The notes under the pieces are model-generated. The model saw nothing but the letters and a program-made list of their open reading frames with translations, ran no database searches and had not been told where the DNA came from. A DNA stretch of 64,000 nucleotides, taken from contig QWOP01000053.1 of assembly GCA_003669605.1 (NCBI GenBank), forward strand, positions 62,001-126,000. Reading direction: 5' to 3'. Source of the stretch: Planctomycetota bacterium (GTDB lineage: Bacteria > Planctomycetota > Planctomycetia > Pirellulales > UBA1268). Position numbers and translations under genes: made by a program. Every line of letters begins with the position of its first letter. The stretch's first letter is position 1. Shown here in pieces: positions 51,697 to 63,991 of this stretch.

Positions 51697-52144
51697 TCGA
51701 ATCCCGCCTTTCCAAGCTTGGCACTTGATCGACAGTGGTGACTGCCCCCGGAAATCGGTGGCAGACCGAACGGAACGGTTGCTGTGGAAGCGGTGGTGGT
51801 CAAATGCCACCGCTTCCACATCGGCCCGGAGACCGAAGCGATGCGCTTCACCCGGCCGTACCAAACTCCGCCCAGCATCATCTGGCGGTTGAAGGAAAGC
51901 ATTGGTCACGGGGGGCGTTGTTCGGGCAACCCAGCGGCTGTCGGTGGTCGCGAGCCCACCTGAGGGATTTTGTTTTTTTGATCTTTTTGGTCGTGGCTTT
52001 GGTCGCGTCAGGAATTGGCGCTCGGCGGATGTGGGCCGATGGTGCGTGCTTCAGTCCTGTCCTTTGCCTGTCCTTTAATTGACGGTGTGGGAAAGATCCC
52101 ACTGGGTGCGGTGACTGCTCTCGACTGCTTCAGGAGGATCCGAA
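51697..52144. other. 448-base gap between atpE and atpF
   Basis: No gene. Holds the strong hairpin at 51783-51820 about 85 bases after the atpE stop, a T-rich stretch around 51965-51990, and the atpF ribosome binding site. Unusually long for the middle of an ATP synthase operon. Confidence 0.55.
51783..51820 (+). terminator. 14-base-pair hairpin downstream of atpE
   Basis: TGTGGAAGCGGTGG and CCACCGCTTCCACA are perfect complements around a 10-base loop. No U-tract directly after it. Likely a partial terminator or a 3' stabiliser that lets atpE mRNA accumulate above that of the genes behind. Confidence 0.65.
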
Positions 52145-52909
52145 GTGAACTGGTCCGTCGTCAAAAAAGTTGGTGTTTGGGCTCTCCTGCGGAGAGTGGC
52201 CATGGCCATGCTCGTGCTCGCTTGCCTGGCAGCGGTTCTGCAGGGCTCTGCCGCAATCGCTGCTGTCGGTTCTGCGGCGAAGCCTGGCGAGGCAGCGGAT
52301 GCCGCCGGCCATGATGATCACGCAGACCATGCCGGTCACGCCGGTCACGCTGGTCATGCCGAGATCGGGAGTGCGTTTCCCACCGACGACGCTCGCAAGA
52401 AGTTCGAGAACCCGGCCGAGTTCCGCAGCGATCTGGCGATCTGGTCGCTGGCCGTATTCGGTGCCCTGCTGGCTCTTCTTGGACAGTTTGCCTGGAAGCC
52501 GATCATGCAAGGCCTCGACAAGCGGGAGCAGGGGATCGAGCACCAGATTGCCGAAACCAAGGCTGCCAACGAGGAGGCCAAGCGGATGCTCGTCTCTTAT
52601 GAGCGTCGCCTCACCGAAGCCTCCGACGAGGTTCGCGGCATGCTGGAGGAGGCCCGCCGCGACGCCGAGTCGACCCGGCAATCGATCGTGGCAGAGGCCC
52701 GCAAGGCCGCTGAGGACGAGCAACTGCGGGCCCGTCACGAGATCGGCTTAGCGCGCGACGAGGCCCTGGCATCGATCGCATCGAAGGCTGGCGAACTGGC
52801 AGTCGAGGTGGCGGGGAAGTTTCTCCGCGACAAACTCGGTTCGGATGATCATTCGAGACTGATCCGAGATTCCGTCGCCAGTCTGACAACCCGTCCGAGT
52901 AACAACTAA
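52145..52909 (+). CDS. atpF: ATP synthase F0 subunit b, with His-rich N-terminal segment
   Basis: 254 residues from GTG 52145 (AGGAGG eight bases upstream). Signal-like helix (about 15-40), then a His repeat (His56, 59, 62, 65, 68, 71 in the pattern HAG/HAD), a membrane helix (about 97-117, IWSLAVFGALLALLGQFAW) and the long charged stator helix typical of subunit b. Family length is about 160 residues, so the extra is all N-terminal and would face the periplasm. Confidence 0.93.
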   Translation: MNWSVVKKVGVWALLRRVAMAMLVLACLAAVLQGSAAIAAVGSAAKPGEAADAAGHDDHADHAGHAGHAGHAEIGSAFPTDDARKKFENPAEFRSDLAIWSLAVFGALLALLGQFAWKPIMQGLDKREQGIEHQIAETKAANEEAKRMLVSYERRLTEASDEVRGMLEEARRDAESTRQSIVAEARKAAEDEQLRARHEIGLARDEALASIASKAGELAVEVAGKFLRDKLGSDDHSRLIRDSVASLTTRPSNN

Positions 52910-53018
52910 CTGAGATCCCTTCGCCGAGATCCCTTCCCCGCCAGCCCTCCGCCCCATCACGCCTACCCCGTAACAGACTCTTCTGGCACCAGGCACACCA
53001 CCGGCCACTGGACTTCCG

Positions 53019-53669
53019 ATGACCACCTCAGGCGAACACCCCACCGACCCGTCCGCCATTGGCGAGACCGCCGCTACCGACATCGGTGGCCAGCGTCTGG
53101 CGAAGGTCTACGCCCAGGCGATCCTCGATGCCGCCGATGCCGCCGGATGCCGGAATGAAGTCCTCGCAGAACTGCACTCGCTCGCCACTGACGTCCAGTC
53201 GAAAGTCCCTGCCGCCCGCGCGCTGTTCGCCTCGCCTCGGGTGAGTATCGAGGAGAAGGAGTTGCTGGTCGAGAAGATCTGCTCCGGCCGCGTGACCCCC
53301 ACCACTCTGCACTCACTCCACGTCCTCGCCCGCCACGACCGGCTCGGTATGCTCTCCGAAATCGCAGCCGCGGCCGCCCGTCTGGCGAGCGAGCGCGACG
53401 GTCTCCGCCGGGCTGAGTTCACGACCGCAGTGCCGCTCGATTCCGCCGACCAAGCAAGGGTCGTCGCCGACACCGCTGCGGCACTCGGGCTCCGCCTGGC
53501 CGCTACGTTCACTGTTGATCCCGACGTGCTCGGCGGACTGGTCGTCCGCGTCGAGGACACCGTCTATGACCATTCCGTCGCCACGAGCCTCAACCGGCTG
53601 GGTGACCGCCTGAAGCAGAGGAGCATCCATGAAATTCAATACAGACGAGATCGCCTCGGTACTCCGTGA
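53019..53669 (+). CDS. atpH: ATP synthase F1 subunit delta
   Basis: 216 residues. Helical N-terminal domain ([16 protein letters not shown]) and C-terminal segment with [17 protein letters not shown] and [28 protein letters not shown], the delta signature. Connects the stator to alpha. Its last 41 bases overlap the start of atpA. Confidence 0.93.
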   Translation: MTTSGEHPTDPSAIGETAATDIGGQRLAKVYAQAILDAADAAGCRNEVLAELHSLATDVQSKVPAARALFASPRVSIEEKELLVEKICSGRVTPTTLHSLHVLARHDRLGMLSEIAAAAARLASERDGLRRAEFTTAVPLDSADQARVVADTAAALGLRLAATFTVDPDVLGGLVVRVEDTVYDHSVATSLNRLGDRLKQRSIHEIQYRRDRLGTP

Positions 53670-55188
53670 GGAGATTTCCCGCTTCGAGCGGAGCATCGAC
53701 GTCCGCGAGGTTGGCCGCGTCCTCGAGGTAGGCGACGGCATCGCGCGGGTGTGGGGTCTTTCCGGCGTGATGGCCGGCGAGATGGTGGAATTCCCCGGAG
53801 GCATCACCGGGCTGGCGTTTAACCTCGAAGAGAACTCCGTCGGAGTGATCATCCTCGGCGATTCCCTCAAGGTCACCGAAGGGGACGAGGTCCGCAGCAC
53901 AGGCAAACTCCTCAGCGTGCCGGTCGGCGAGGCGGTCATCGGCCGTGTCCTCGATCCGCTGGGCAATCCGCTCGACGGCAAGGGGCCTGTCGTCACCGAT
54001 CAACGGCGGCCTGTCGAGACGCTCGCTCCGGGTGTGGCCGAGCGGTCGCCCGTCCGTGAACCGCTCCAGACCGGCATCAAGGCGATCGATGCCATGACGC
54101 CGATCGGCCGTGGCCAGCGCGAGTTGATCATCGGCGACCGCAAGACCGGTAAGACCGCCATCGGCATCGACGCCATCATCAATCAGAAGAACAGCGGCGT
54201 GAAGTGCTTCTACGTGGCGGTGGGCCAGAAGGACTCATCCGTCGCCGTGGCCATCGATATTCTGCGGAAATATGGCGCCATGGACTACACGACCGTGATC
54301 GTGTCCGGTGCCAGCACGGCTGCCCCACTGCAGTACATCGCCCCGTACTCCGGGACCGCGATGGCCGAGTACTTTATGTACAAGGGCGAACACGCCCTGA
54401 TCGTTTACGACGATCTTTCCAAGCAGGCCGCCGCCTACCGCCAGTTGTCGCTGCTCATGCGGCGTCCCCCCGGACGTGAGGCCTATCCCGGCGACGTGTT
54501 CTATGCCCACAGCCGTCTCCTTGAGCGTTCGGCCAAGTTGTCGGCAGAGAAGGGGAGCGGGTCGCTGACGTCGCTACCGATCATCGAGACCCTCGAAGGG
54601 GAGGTGTCGGCCTACATTCCCACCAACGTGATCTCGATCACCGACGGTCAGATCTATCTTCAGCCCGATCTCTTCTTTGCCGGGCAACGTCCGGCGATGA
54701 ACGTCGGCATCTCGGTGTCGCGCGTGGGCGGGGCCGCCCAGACGAAGGCCATGAAGAAGGTGGCCGGTGGCCTCCGCCTCGATCTCGCCAGCTTCCGCGA
54801 ACTTGAGGCCTTCGCCCAACTCGGAACCGATCTCGACGCCGCCACTCAGTCGCGACTCGATCGCGGCTACCGGATGGTGGAACTGCTCAAGCAGGGGCAG
54901 TACCAGCCGATGGACACCGTCGACCAGGTGCTCAGCATTTACGCCGGGACGCGCGGCCATCTCGACAGCGTGAAACGCGAGGACGTGGCGACTTGGGAGA
55001 AGGATTTTCTCACCTTCGTCCGCGACCAAGTGCCCGAGTTTCGCGCCAAACTTGAGCAGACAAAAGAGCTCGACGGTGAGGGCGAGCGGCAGTTGGAGGC
55101 CGCGGTCGCCGAGTTTAAGCGTCAGTGGGCGGCCCGTGACTCGGGCAGCGGCAAAGTGGCAAAAACTGCCGTTGCCGGCGCCAAGTAA
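53629..55188 (+). CDS. atpA: ATP synthase F1 subunit alpha
   Basis: 519 residues. Walker [11 protein letters not shown] (about 170-178), regulatory nucleotide site; arginine finger region [11 protein letters not shown]; standard beta-barrel N-terminus and C-terminal bundle. ATG 53629 has AGAGGAG five bases upstream and lies inside atpH (41-base overlap), which implies coupling. C-terminal tail ([14 protein letters not shown]) slightly extended. Confidence 0.98.
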   Translation: MKFNTDEIASVLREEISRFERSIDVREVGRVLEVGDGIARVWGLSGVMAGEMVEFPGGITGLAFNLEENSVGVIILGDSLKVTEGDEVRSTGKLLSVPVGEAVIGRVLDPLGNPLDGKGPVVTDQRRPVETLAPGVAERSPVREPLQTGIKAIDAMTPIGRGQRELIIGDRKTGKTAIGIDAIINQKNSGVKCFYVAVGQKDSSVAVAIDILRKYGAMDYTTVIVSGASTAAPLQYIAPYSGTAMAEYFMYKGEHALIVYDDLSKQAAAYRQLSLLMRRPPGREAYPGDVFYAHSRLLERSAKLSAEKGSGSLTSLPIIETLEGEVSAYIPTNVISITDGQIYLQPDLFFAGQRPAMNVGISVSRVGGAAQTKAMKKVAGGLRLDLASFRELEAFAQLGTDLDAATQSRLDRGYRMVELLKQGQYQPMDTVDQVLSIYAGTRGHLDSVKREDVATWEKDFLTFVRDQVPEFRAKLEQTKELDGEGERQLEAAVAEFKRQWAARDSGSGKVAKTAVAGAK

Positions 55189-55221
55189 CCCGGTCCCACC
55201 CCCCCACGGAGCAGACGCGAC

Positions 55222-57736
<2,515 letters not shown>

Positions 57737-57810
57737 TCGGCGGACTGACGGACGAAAGCATCTATCTCAGGATCCTCCCTAGGATGGATCCTCCCCAGGA
57801 ATGCGACCCG

Positions 57811-58269
57811 ATGGCCGAAACGAAGAACCCGACCAACGCGAACTCCCCCACCACCGGGAAAGGGGTGCGGTGCGTGATCACCACGCCGGAGGCCACCGTC
57901 CTCGACACCCAAGCCCAGTTCGTGTCACTGCCGCTGTTTGATGGTCAGCGGGGTATCGGCCGCGGCCATGCTCCCTTCATCGGCCGACTCGGAGCCGGCG
58001 AGGTGCGGATCACGGGTGAGCGTGGAGGTGCGGCAGACGCCGTCCGGCGGTCGTTTGTCGAAGGTGGCTTTGTCGAGGTTGGCCAGGACACAGTCACCAT
58101 CATCACCCAGCGGTCGGTGCCGGGTGAGAAATTTGATGCCACCTCGGCCCGCGCTGATCTGGAGAAGATCCGCTCTGTTCCGGCACGGGGCGACGATGCC
58201 ATCGAGTCTAGGATGCGCTCCGAGGAAGCGGCCCGGTCGCTGGTCCGGGCCGCCGAGCGAAGGAATTGA
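57811..58269 (+). CDS. atpC: ATP synthase F1 subunit epsilon
   Basis: 152 residues from ATG 57811 (AGGA ten bases upstream; ATG 57784 would add nine residues). Beta-sandwich domain with VRCVITTPEATVLDTQAQFV and RGIGRGHAPFIGRLGAGE, then two short helices with an Arg-rich end. Last gene of the operon; the amidohydrolase gene follows after 5 bases, so read-through is likely. Confidence 0.93.
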   Translation: MAETKNPTNANSPTTGKGVRCVITTPEATVLDTQAQFVSLPLFDGQRGIGRGHAPFIGRLGAGEVRITGERGGAADAVRRSFVEGGFVEVGQDTVTIITQRSVPGEKFDATSARADLEKIRSVPARGDDAIESRMRSEEAARSLVRAAERRN

Positions 58270-58274
58270 AACCA

Positions 58275-59615
58275 ATGTCGCCGCGGGCCCGCCCCAACGC
58301 GCCCGCCGTTTTCCGTCTGCTGTCCATTATGCTAGCGGCGGCCGCCGGCTGGTGGTTCCCGGCTGGGATCGTGGTGGCTGATGAGCGTCCGCTGGCATTT
58401 GTCGGCGGGACAGTGATCCCAATTCTGTCGCCGCCGATCACCGACGGTACGGTGATCGTGGCGGGGGGGAGGATCGTCGCCGTCGGCCCCTCGGCCACAA
58501 CACCCATTCCAGCCGACGCCGAGCGGATCTCAATCGCCGGCAGGGTGGTGATGCCCGGCTTGGTCGACACCCACAGCCACGTCGGCGGCGGAGCCGGCGG
58601 CGATGCAAGTTCCCCAGTGCAACCCGATGTGCGGATTCTCGATTCGATCAACGTCCGCGACGCCGGATTCCGCAAGTGCCGAGCCGGCGGTCTGACGACC
58701 CTCAACATCATGCCCGGATCAGGACACCTCGTCAGCGGCCAGACGGTGTACGTCAAATTGCGCCCCGCCGACACGATCGAGGAACTGCTCTACCGTGGTC
58801 CCAACGGCGCGGCTCTGGTGGGGCTGAAGATGGCCAACGGCACGAACTCCCAACGCGATGCCCCGTTCCCGGGGACGCGGGGAAAGTCGGCGGCGATCGT
58901 GAGACAGAAATTCACCGCCGCCAACGAGTACCGCAGAAAGATGGCGGACGTCGACCCCGCCAAGCGGCCGCCGCGTGATCTTGAAATGGAGGCCTTGGTC
59001 GAGTGCCTGGAAGGGCGCCGCATCGTCCATCACCACAGCCACCGCGCCGATGACCTGATGACGGTTCTCCGTCTCCGCGAGGAATTCGGGTTGCGGGTGG
59101 TGCTGCACCATGCCAGCGAGGCCTGGAAAGTAGCCGATCAGATTGCGGATGCCAAAGTCCCCTGCTCCCTGATCGTCCTCGACAGCCCCGGCGGCAAGAT
59201 CGAGGCGATGGATGTGTCGCTGGCCACCGGTGCGATCCTGGAGAAGGCCGGCGTTGCCTGCGCCTTCCACACCGATGACCCGGTCACCGACTCCAGACTC
59301 TTCCTCCGTTCGGCGGCGCTGGCGGTACGAGCCGGCATGTCGCGAGAAAAAGCGCTCGAGGGGGTGACGCTCGCGGGCGCACGAATGCTCGACCTCGACG
59401 GCCGCATCGGCTCGCTCGAGCCCGGCAAAGACGCCGATCTGGTGATCCTCTCGGGCGACCCTCTCTCCTCGAAAACCAAGGTTCTCCAGACCTGGGTCGA
59501 GGGGAAAAAGGTTTTCGACCGTGATGATCCCGAGGATCGGCTGTTCGCCGTCGGCGGTTGGGGTGGCAGCCGAGACCAGCAGGCCGAGTCATGCTGTGCC
59601 GGGAGAACCCGATGA
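58275..59615 (+). CDS. Secreted amidohydrolase with intact metal site
   Basis: 446 residues from ATG 58275 (a TTG at 58266 overlaps the atpC stop). Signal peptide ends GIVVADE; amidohydrolase-superfamily barrel with His100-x-His102 (VDTHSHVGG), a His cluster HHHSH near 251-255, HHASEAW near 280 and Asp in FHTDDPV near 331, and a C-terminal GSLEPGKDADLVILSG. These fit a mono- or binuclear metal hydrolase like imidazolonepropionase or dipeptidase relatives; substrate unknown. Its stop overlaps the next gene (ATGA). The protein is paralogous to the one that follows. Confidence 0.88.
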   Translation: MSPRARPNAPAVFRLLSIMLAAAAGWWFPAGIVVADERPLAFVGGTVIPILSPPITDGTVIVAGGRIVAVGPSATTPIPADAERISIAGRVVMPGLVDTHSHVGGGAGGDASSPVQPDVRILDSINVRDAGFRKCRAGGLTTLNIMPGSGHLVSGQTVYVKLRPADTIEELLYRGPNGAALVGLKMANGTNSQRDAPFPGTRGKSAAIVRQKFTAANEYRRKMADVDPAKRPPRDLEMEALVECLEGRRIVHHHSHRADDLMTVLRLREEFGLRVVLHHASEAWKVADQIADAKVPCSLIVLDSPGGKIEAMDVSLATGAILEKAGVACAFHTDDPVTDSRLFLRSAALAVRAGMSREKALEGVTLAGARMLDLDGRIGSLEPGKDADLVILSGDPLSSKTKVLQTWVEGKKVFDRDDPEDRLFAVGGWGGSRDQQAESCCAGRTR

Positions 59616-60868
59616 TTCGCATGCCCTCTGCTGGATCCTATGCTGCCTTCCTGCTTGCCGCATGGTGTCTGGCCCCGTGTGGCCCGCTGGCATCCGCGAC
59701 TCAGGCCGAACCGCTGGCGATCCTCGGCACCACCATCCACACGATGTCTGGCGCCGCGATCGAAAATGGGATCGTGATCGTTGCCGACGGCAAGATCCAG
59801 GCGGTCGGATCGCAAGACGCCATCGCGATTCCCCCCACGGCCAGAATCATCCGTGCAGCCGTGGTGACTCCCGGCCTGATCGACGCCCACTGCGTCATCG
59901 GTGTGGCTGGGTACCTCAACCAGGACCAAGACCAGGATCAACTTGACTCGACCGAACCGGTGCAACCGGAGTTGCGGGCGATCGACGCCTACAACCCGCG
60001 GGAACGGCTGGTGGAATGGGTCCGCGGCTTCGGTATCACAGCGATCCATACCGGCCATGCGCCAGGGGCGCTGATGTCGGGGCAGACGATGGTCGTCAAA
60101 ACTGCGGGAGGCACCCTCGAGGACGCCGTCATCCTCCCCGCCGCGATGGTGTCGGTGACATTGGGGGACGGTGGCCGCTCGCCGGGCGATAAGAAATCCC
60201 CCGGCACCCGCAGCAAGTCGGTGGCCATGCTCCGTGGGGAGTTGCTCAAAGGACTCGAATACCAACGGAAGATGGCCGACGACGATGCGGAGAAGCGCCC
60301 CGCCCCCGATCTCCGTCTCGAGGCGATCGCCGCCGTGCTTTCCGGCACCTGGCCGATGCTTGTGACTGCCGATCGTGCCACCGACATCGCCTCCGCGCTG
60401 CGGGTCGCGGAGGAATTCAAGATTCGCATCGTTCTCGATTCCGCCGCCGAAGCCTATCTCCTCACCGACATGATCAGGAAAGCAGGCGTGCCAGTGATCC
60501 TCCACCCCACGATGCGCCGTGCCGGGACGGGGGAAACTGAAAATGTCAGTTTCGAGACAGCGGCCAAGCTCAGGGCAGCAGGAATCCCCGTGGCACTGCA
60601 AAGCGGCTACGAGAATTACGTCCCCAAGACCCGTGTGGTGCTCTTTGAGGCGGGTGTGGCCGCAGCCAACGGGCTTTCCACCGAGGAGGCCCTCGCCACG
60701 GTGACAATCGCGGCTGCCAGGATCCTCGGAGTCGCCGACCGCATCGGGTCGCTCGAGCCCGGGAAAGATGCCGATCTGGCCCTCTTCGATGGGGATCCGT
60801 TCGAATACACCACGCACTGCGTCGGCACGGTGATCAACGGTGTGGTGGCCAGCGAAGAACCGCGCTGA
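59612..60868 (+). CDS. Secreted amidohydrolase paralogue lacking metal ligands
   Basis: 418 residues from ATG 59612 (GGGAGA six bases upstream, ATGA overlap with the preceding stop). Signal peptide (about 1-32), then the same fold and shared segments as its neighbour: LSGGQT-like ALMSGQTMVVK, GTRSKSVAMLR, EYQRKMADDDAEKRPAPDL, and GSLEPGKDADLALFDG. The ligands are replaced: HCV instead of HSH at 93-95, LVTADRATD in place of HHHSHRADD, LDSAAEAY in place of HHASEAW, and LQSGYEN in place of HTDDPV. It is thus probably catalytically inactive and may be a structural or regulatory partner of the first. Confidence 0.86.
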   Translation: MIRMPSAGSYAAFLLAAWCLAPCGPLASATQAEPLAILGTTIHTMSGAAIENGIVIVADGKIQAVGSQDAIAIPPTARIIRAAVVTPGLIDAHCVIGVAGYLNQDQDQDQLDSTEPVQPELRAIDAYNPRERLVEWVRGFGITAIHTGHAPGALMSGQTMVVKTAGGTLEDAVILPAAMVSVTLGDGGRSPGDKKSPGTRSKSVAMLRGELLKGLEYQRKMADDDAEKRPAPDLRLEAIAAVLSGTWPMLVTADRATDIASALRVAEEFKIRIVLDSAAEAYLLTDMIRKAGVPVILHPTMRRAGTGETENVSFETAAKLRAAGIPVALQSGYENYVPKTRVVLFEAGVAAANGLSTEEALATVTIAAARILGVADRIGSLEPGKDADLALFDGDPFEYTTHCVGTVINGVVASEEPR

Positions 60869-61018
60869 CGCAAGGCTCTGCAGGCCGCTTCAAGACGCTG
60901 CCGCCGCAGACAACCAGCAGCGTGGAACGCGGGATGCGGGGGGAAGGCGGGGATGCGGGGGGAACGTAAAGAACCGCTCAAGGAATTGACCGCCCAAGGA
61001 ATCGGAGGGGTGAAGCAC

Positions 61019-62911
61019 ATGGAAACGTTTGGCAACCGCATCATGGCGCGGCTGGTTCGTGGAACCGCGATCCTGACCGCGTGTGTCGGCAGCGCCCTGT
61101 GCGGGACGGCCGATGCCCGTCCACCAAACATCGTCCTCTTGGTAGCCGACGATCTGGGAAGCCACGACCTCGGTTGCGACGGGCACTCCTCTCACCAGAC
61201 TCCCGTCCTCGATGCCTTGGCGGCCTCGGGCCTCCATTTCACCGCAGCGTATGCGGCCGCCAGCGTCTGCTCCCCCTCCCGGGCGGCGTTGCTCACCGGC
61301 CAGCATCCCGCCCGGCTCAATCTCACTACCTTCCTCCCCGGTCGCTCCGACCGCGGGAGCCACAAACTCCTCTCGCCACCGATCTCCCCGCAACTTCCTG
61401 ACGGTGTCCGCACGCTGGCCGAACTCCTCGCCCCCGTTGGGTATCGCAGTCATCATGTCGGCAAGTGGCACCTCGGGGGCCCGGGAGCGCTCCCCACCGA
61501 TCATGGCTTTGCGTCCGCTGCACCCGGAAATGCAAACCCGGGCCCGGAATCGACGGAGGGGGGCAAGGGAGAATTCCGGCAGGCCGACGCCGCCGTACGA
61601 ATCATCGGCGAGCAGTGCCGGATGCATGCTGACGAACCCTTTCTCCTGGTCGTCGGCTTCGACTCGCCGCATGTCCCGCTGGCGGCACCCGCGGCGGCCG
61701 TGGCCGCGCATGCCACCGCATTCAACCCCACCTACGCAGCCATGATGGCGGCTCTCGACGCGGCAGTGGGGCGGATCGTGACCGCGATCGATGATCACGG
61801 CATCGCTGACCGCACGCTGGTGGCGTTCACCTCCGACAACGGCGGTCTCCATGTGCCGGAGGCAGGTGACCCACCACCGACAACCAACATGCCATGCCGC
61901 GCTGGCAAGGGCTTCCTCTACGAAGGGGGGATCCGCGTCCCACTCCTGATCCGACTCCCAGGGAGTGTGCAGGCCGGCCGCACGATCGACGCTCCGGTGT
62001 CGACAGGCGATCTCGCCCCTACCCTCTGCACGCTTTCCGGAGCCGCGTTTCCAAGCCCCGGCGACTTCCACGACCTCGGATCGCTCCTCAACGGGATGCA
62101 AACGCCCCCGCCCCCGCTCTATTGGCACCAGCCGCACTCCACCAATCAAGGGGGCCGGCCGGCCGGTGCGATCCGTGACGACGACTGGAAATTAATCGAG
62201 CACTTCGAGGACGGCAGCCTCGAACTCTTTCACCTCCGGGACGATCCTGGCGAGACCCGCGACTGCGCAGCCGACGCCCCCGACCGGGTCGCCGAACTGC
62301 GTGGGAAGCTCGAAGCATGGCGGCGGGAGGTGGGGGCACGGTCGATGACGGCAAACCCGCGCTTCGATGCATACCTCTGGGCCGCCTGCCATCGCAGCAG
62401 CGACGTCTCCAGGCTTGCCCCGGCAGCAACGGCCGCCGAGATGGTGACTGCCCTCGCTGCCTGGAGGCGGGCGATGGATGACACTGCGGAGGGCCCCCCC
62501 GCCTCACGCCAGGGCTTTCTTCTCCTCCGTGCCGCCGATGCCAGCGTCCGCGGCGAGAAACTCCTCTACGAGCCCCAGCCCCACAAGGACACGCTGGGGT
62601 ATTGGGTGAACGCCGACGATGTTGCCTGGTGGGATGTGTCCCTGCCAGAGATGGGCCGCTACCGGGTGACGGTGCTCCAGGGCTGCGGAGCAGGGCAGGG
62701 GGGCTCGACGGTGGAGATGAGTGCTGGCGGTGGCGGCGAGCCGCTGCGATTCACGGTCGAGGAGACGGGCCACTTCCAGCGGTTTGTGCCCCGTGATGTC
62801 GGCGAACTGACGATTCCCGCTGGCGCTGCCAGGATCCTTGTGCGTGCAGTTGCCAAGAAGGCGGCGGCGGTGATGGACCTGCGGCAGGTGATGCTTGAAC
62901 GGCTCGACTGA
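61019..62911 (+). CDS. Secreted sulfatase with C-terminal accessory domain
   Basis: 630 residues from ATG 61019 (GGAGGGG upstream). Signal peptide (about 9-32), sulfatase domain with formylglycine site CSPSRAALLTGQH (Cys near 84), metal motifs ADDLGSHD and SDNGG, HVGKWHLGG, and a C-terminal beta-rich domain (about 495-625) of the carbohydrate-binding type seen in planctomycete sulfatases. Hydrolyses sulfate esters, probably on sulfated polysaccharides; needs the formylglycine-generating enzyme, not found in this window. Possibly the last gene read after the ATP synthase/amidohydrolase group, 150 bases behind. Confidence 0.93.
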   Translation: METFGNRIMARLVRGTAILTACVGSALCGTADARPPNIVLLVADDLGSHDLGCDGHSSHQTPVLDALAASGLHFTAAYAAASVCSPSRAALLTGQHPARLNLTTFLPGRSDRGSHKLLSPPISPQLPDGVRTLAELLAPVGYRSHHVGKWHLGGPGALPTDHGFASAAPGNANPGPESTEGGKGEFRQADAAVRIIGEQCRMHADEPFLLVVGFDSPHVPLAAPAAAVAAHATAFNPTYAAMMAALDAAVGRIVTAIDDHGIADRTLVAFTSDNGGLHVPEAGDPPPTTNMPCRAGKGFLYEGGIRVPLLIRLPGSVQAGRTIDAPVSTGDLAPTLCTLSGAAFPSPGDFHDLGSLLNGMQTPPPPLYWHQPHSTNQGGRPAGAIRDDDWKLIEHFEDGSLELFHLRDDPGETRDCAADAPDRVAELRGKLEAWRREVGARSMTANPRFDAYLWAACHRSSDVSRLAPAATAAEMVTALAAWRRAMDDTAEGPPASRQGFLLLRAADASVRGEKLLYEPQPHKDTLGYWVNADDVAWWDVSLPEMGRYRVTVLQGCGAGQGGSTVEMSAGGGGEPLRFTVEETGHFQRFVPRDVGELTIPAGAARILVRAVAKKAAAVMDLRQVMLERLD

Positions 62912-62913
62912 CC

Positions 62914-62940
62914 CTGGGAATCCCTGCCCGGGAATCCCAG
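62914..62940. terminator. Hairpin between convergent sulfatase and cysE
   Basis: CTGGGAATCCC and GGGAATCCCAG, 11-base-pair stem with one central mismatch and a 5-base loop, two bases after the sulfatase stop and 47 before the cysE stop. Symmetric, no U-tract. Confidence 0.6.
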
Positions 62941-62986
62941 CCTGGATCGTCGACTCGGCCGCCAGAAGAGACCGGCCGAGCGCCGG

Positions 62987-63991
62987 TCAGATCTGATAAT
63001 CGCCTTCCGGCGATGGCGGCATCTCGCCCCGCATCCGCAACTTCGGTCGCTCAAGGACCACTGTCGTCCGCGGGTCGATGCTCCGCGTGAGCCAGACGTT
63101 ACTGCCGATCACTGAATCGTGTCCGACCCGCGTGGCGCCGCCGAGGACCGTGGCATTGGCATAGATCACCACCCGATCCTCGATGGTCGGGTGACGCTTC
63201 GTACCACGGATGAGATTCCCCTCGCCGTCGGTCTGGAAGGAGAGGGCACCGAGGGTCACTCCTTGGTAGAGCTTCACATGGCTGCCAATCTCGCAGGTCT
63301 CTCCGATCACCACGCCCGTACCGTGGTCGATGAAGAAGTGATCGCCAATCGTGGCCCCGGGATGGATGTCGATACCGGTTCGTGCGTGGGCCCACTCGGC
63401 CATCATCCTGGGAATCAGGGGGACATCGAGCCGGTGGAGGATATGCGCCAAGCGGTGGATCGTGACCGCTTCAAGACCGGGATAGCAAAAGATCACCTCG
63501 TCGAGCGTCCGGACTGCGGGGTCGCCGTCGTAGGCCGCCTGGACGTCGGTCGCCAGCACCCGCCGCAACGCGGGGATCCGCTCGAGGAATTCGACTGCCT
63601 TGGCCTGCCCGAGGGCCTCGAAGTCGGCCTCGTCGACACAGTGCTGCGCACCGGATGGAAAAGGAGCGTGGTCGCTGCCCTGAACAGCAGTCCCCGATCG
63701 GGTGGCAACACTGTGCCGCAGGGCCCGACCAATCTGGACTGTCAACTTGTCGTGGAGTCCGTCGATCAGGTCACCGACGTGGTAGGTGACGTTGCCCAGA
63801 TGGAGGTTTTCGCGCCTCCGGTACCCGGGATAGAGGATCTCCTTGAGATCTTCGCAGGCCGAGATCACGGTCTCGTACTTGGGCAACGCGCAGTGACCGA
63901 GATACTGGATCGTGGGAACGTCGTGGTACGTCTCCACGATCCGACGGGTGAGGTCGGGCAACTGCTCCTTGATGCGGACGTCGGTGGCCAT
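62987..63991 (-). CDS. cysE: Serine O-acetyltransferase
   Basis: 334 residues, a left-handed beta-helix enzyme making O-acetylserine for cysteine synthesis. N-terminal helical domain about 170 residues, then hexapeptide repeats: [54 protein letters not shown]. The catalytic His is in DHGTGVVIG and another in the [11 protein letters not shown] segment. Longer than E. coli CysE (273), the length of the SAT group with extended N-terminus. ATG 63991; the gene ends 75 bases from the convergent sulfatase. Confidence 0.93.
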   Translation of the reverse strand: MATDVRIKEQLPDLTRRIVETYHDVPTIQYLGHCALPKYETVISACEDLKEILYPGYRRRENLHLGNVTYHVGDLIDGLHDKLTVQIGRALRHSVATRSGTAVQGSDHAPFPSGAQHCVDEADFEALGQAKAVEFLERIPALRRVLATDVQAAYDGDPAVRTLDEVIFCYPGLEAVTIHRLAHILHRLDVPLIPRMMAEWAHARTGIDIHPGATIGDHFFIDHGTGVVIGETCEIGSHVKLYQGVTLGALSFQTDGEGNLIRGTKRHPTIEDRVVIYANATVLGGATRVGHDSVIGSNVWLTRSIDPRTTVVLERPKLRMRGEMPPSPEGDYQI

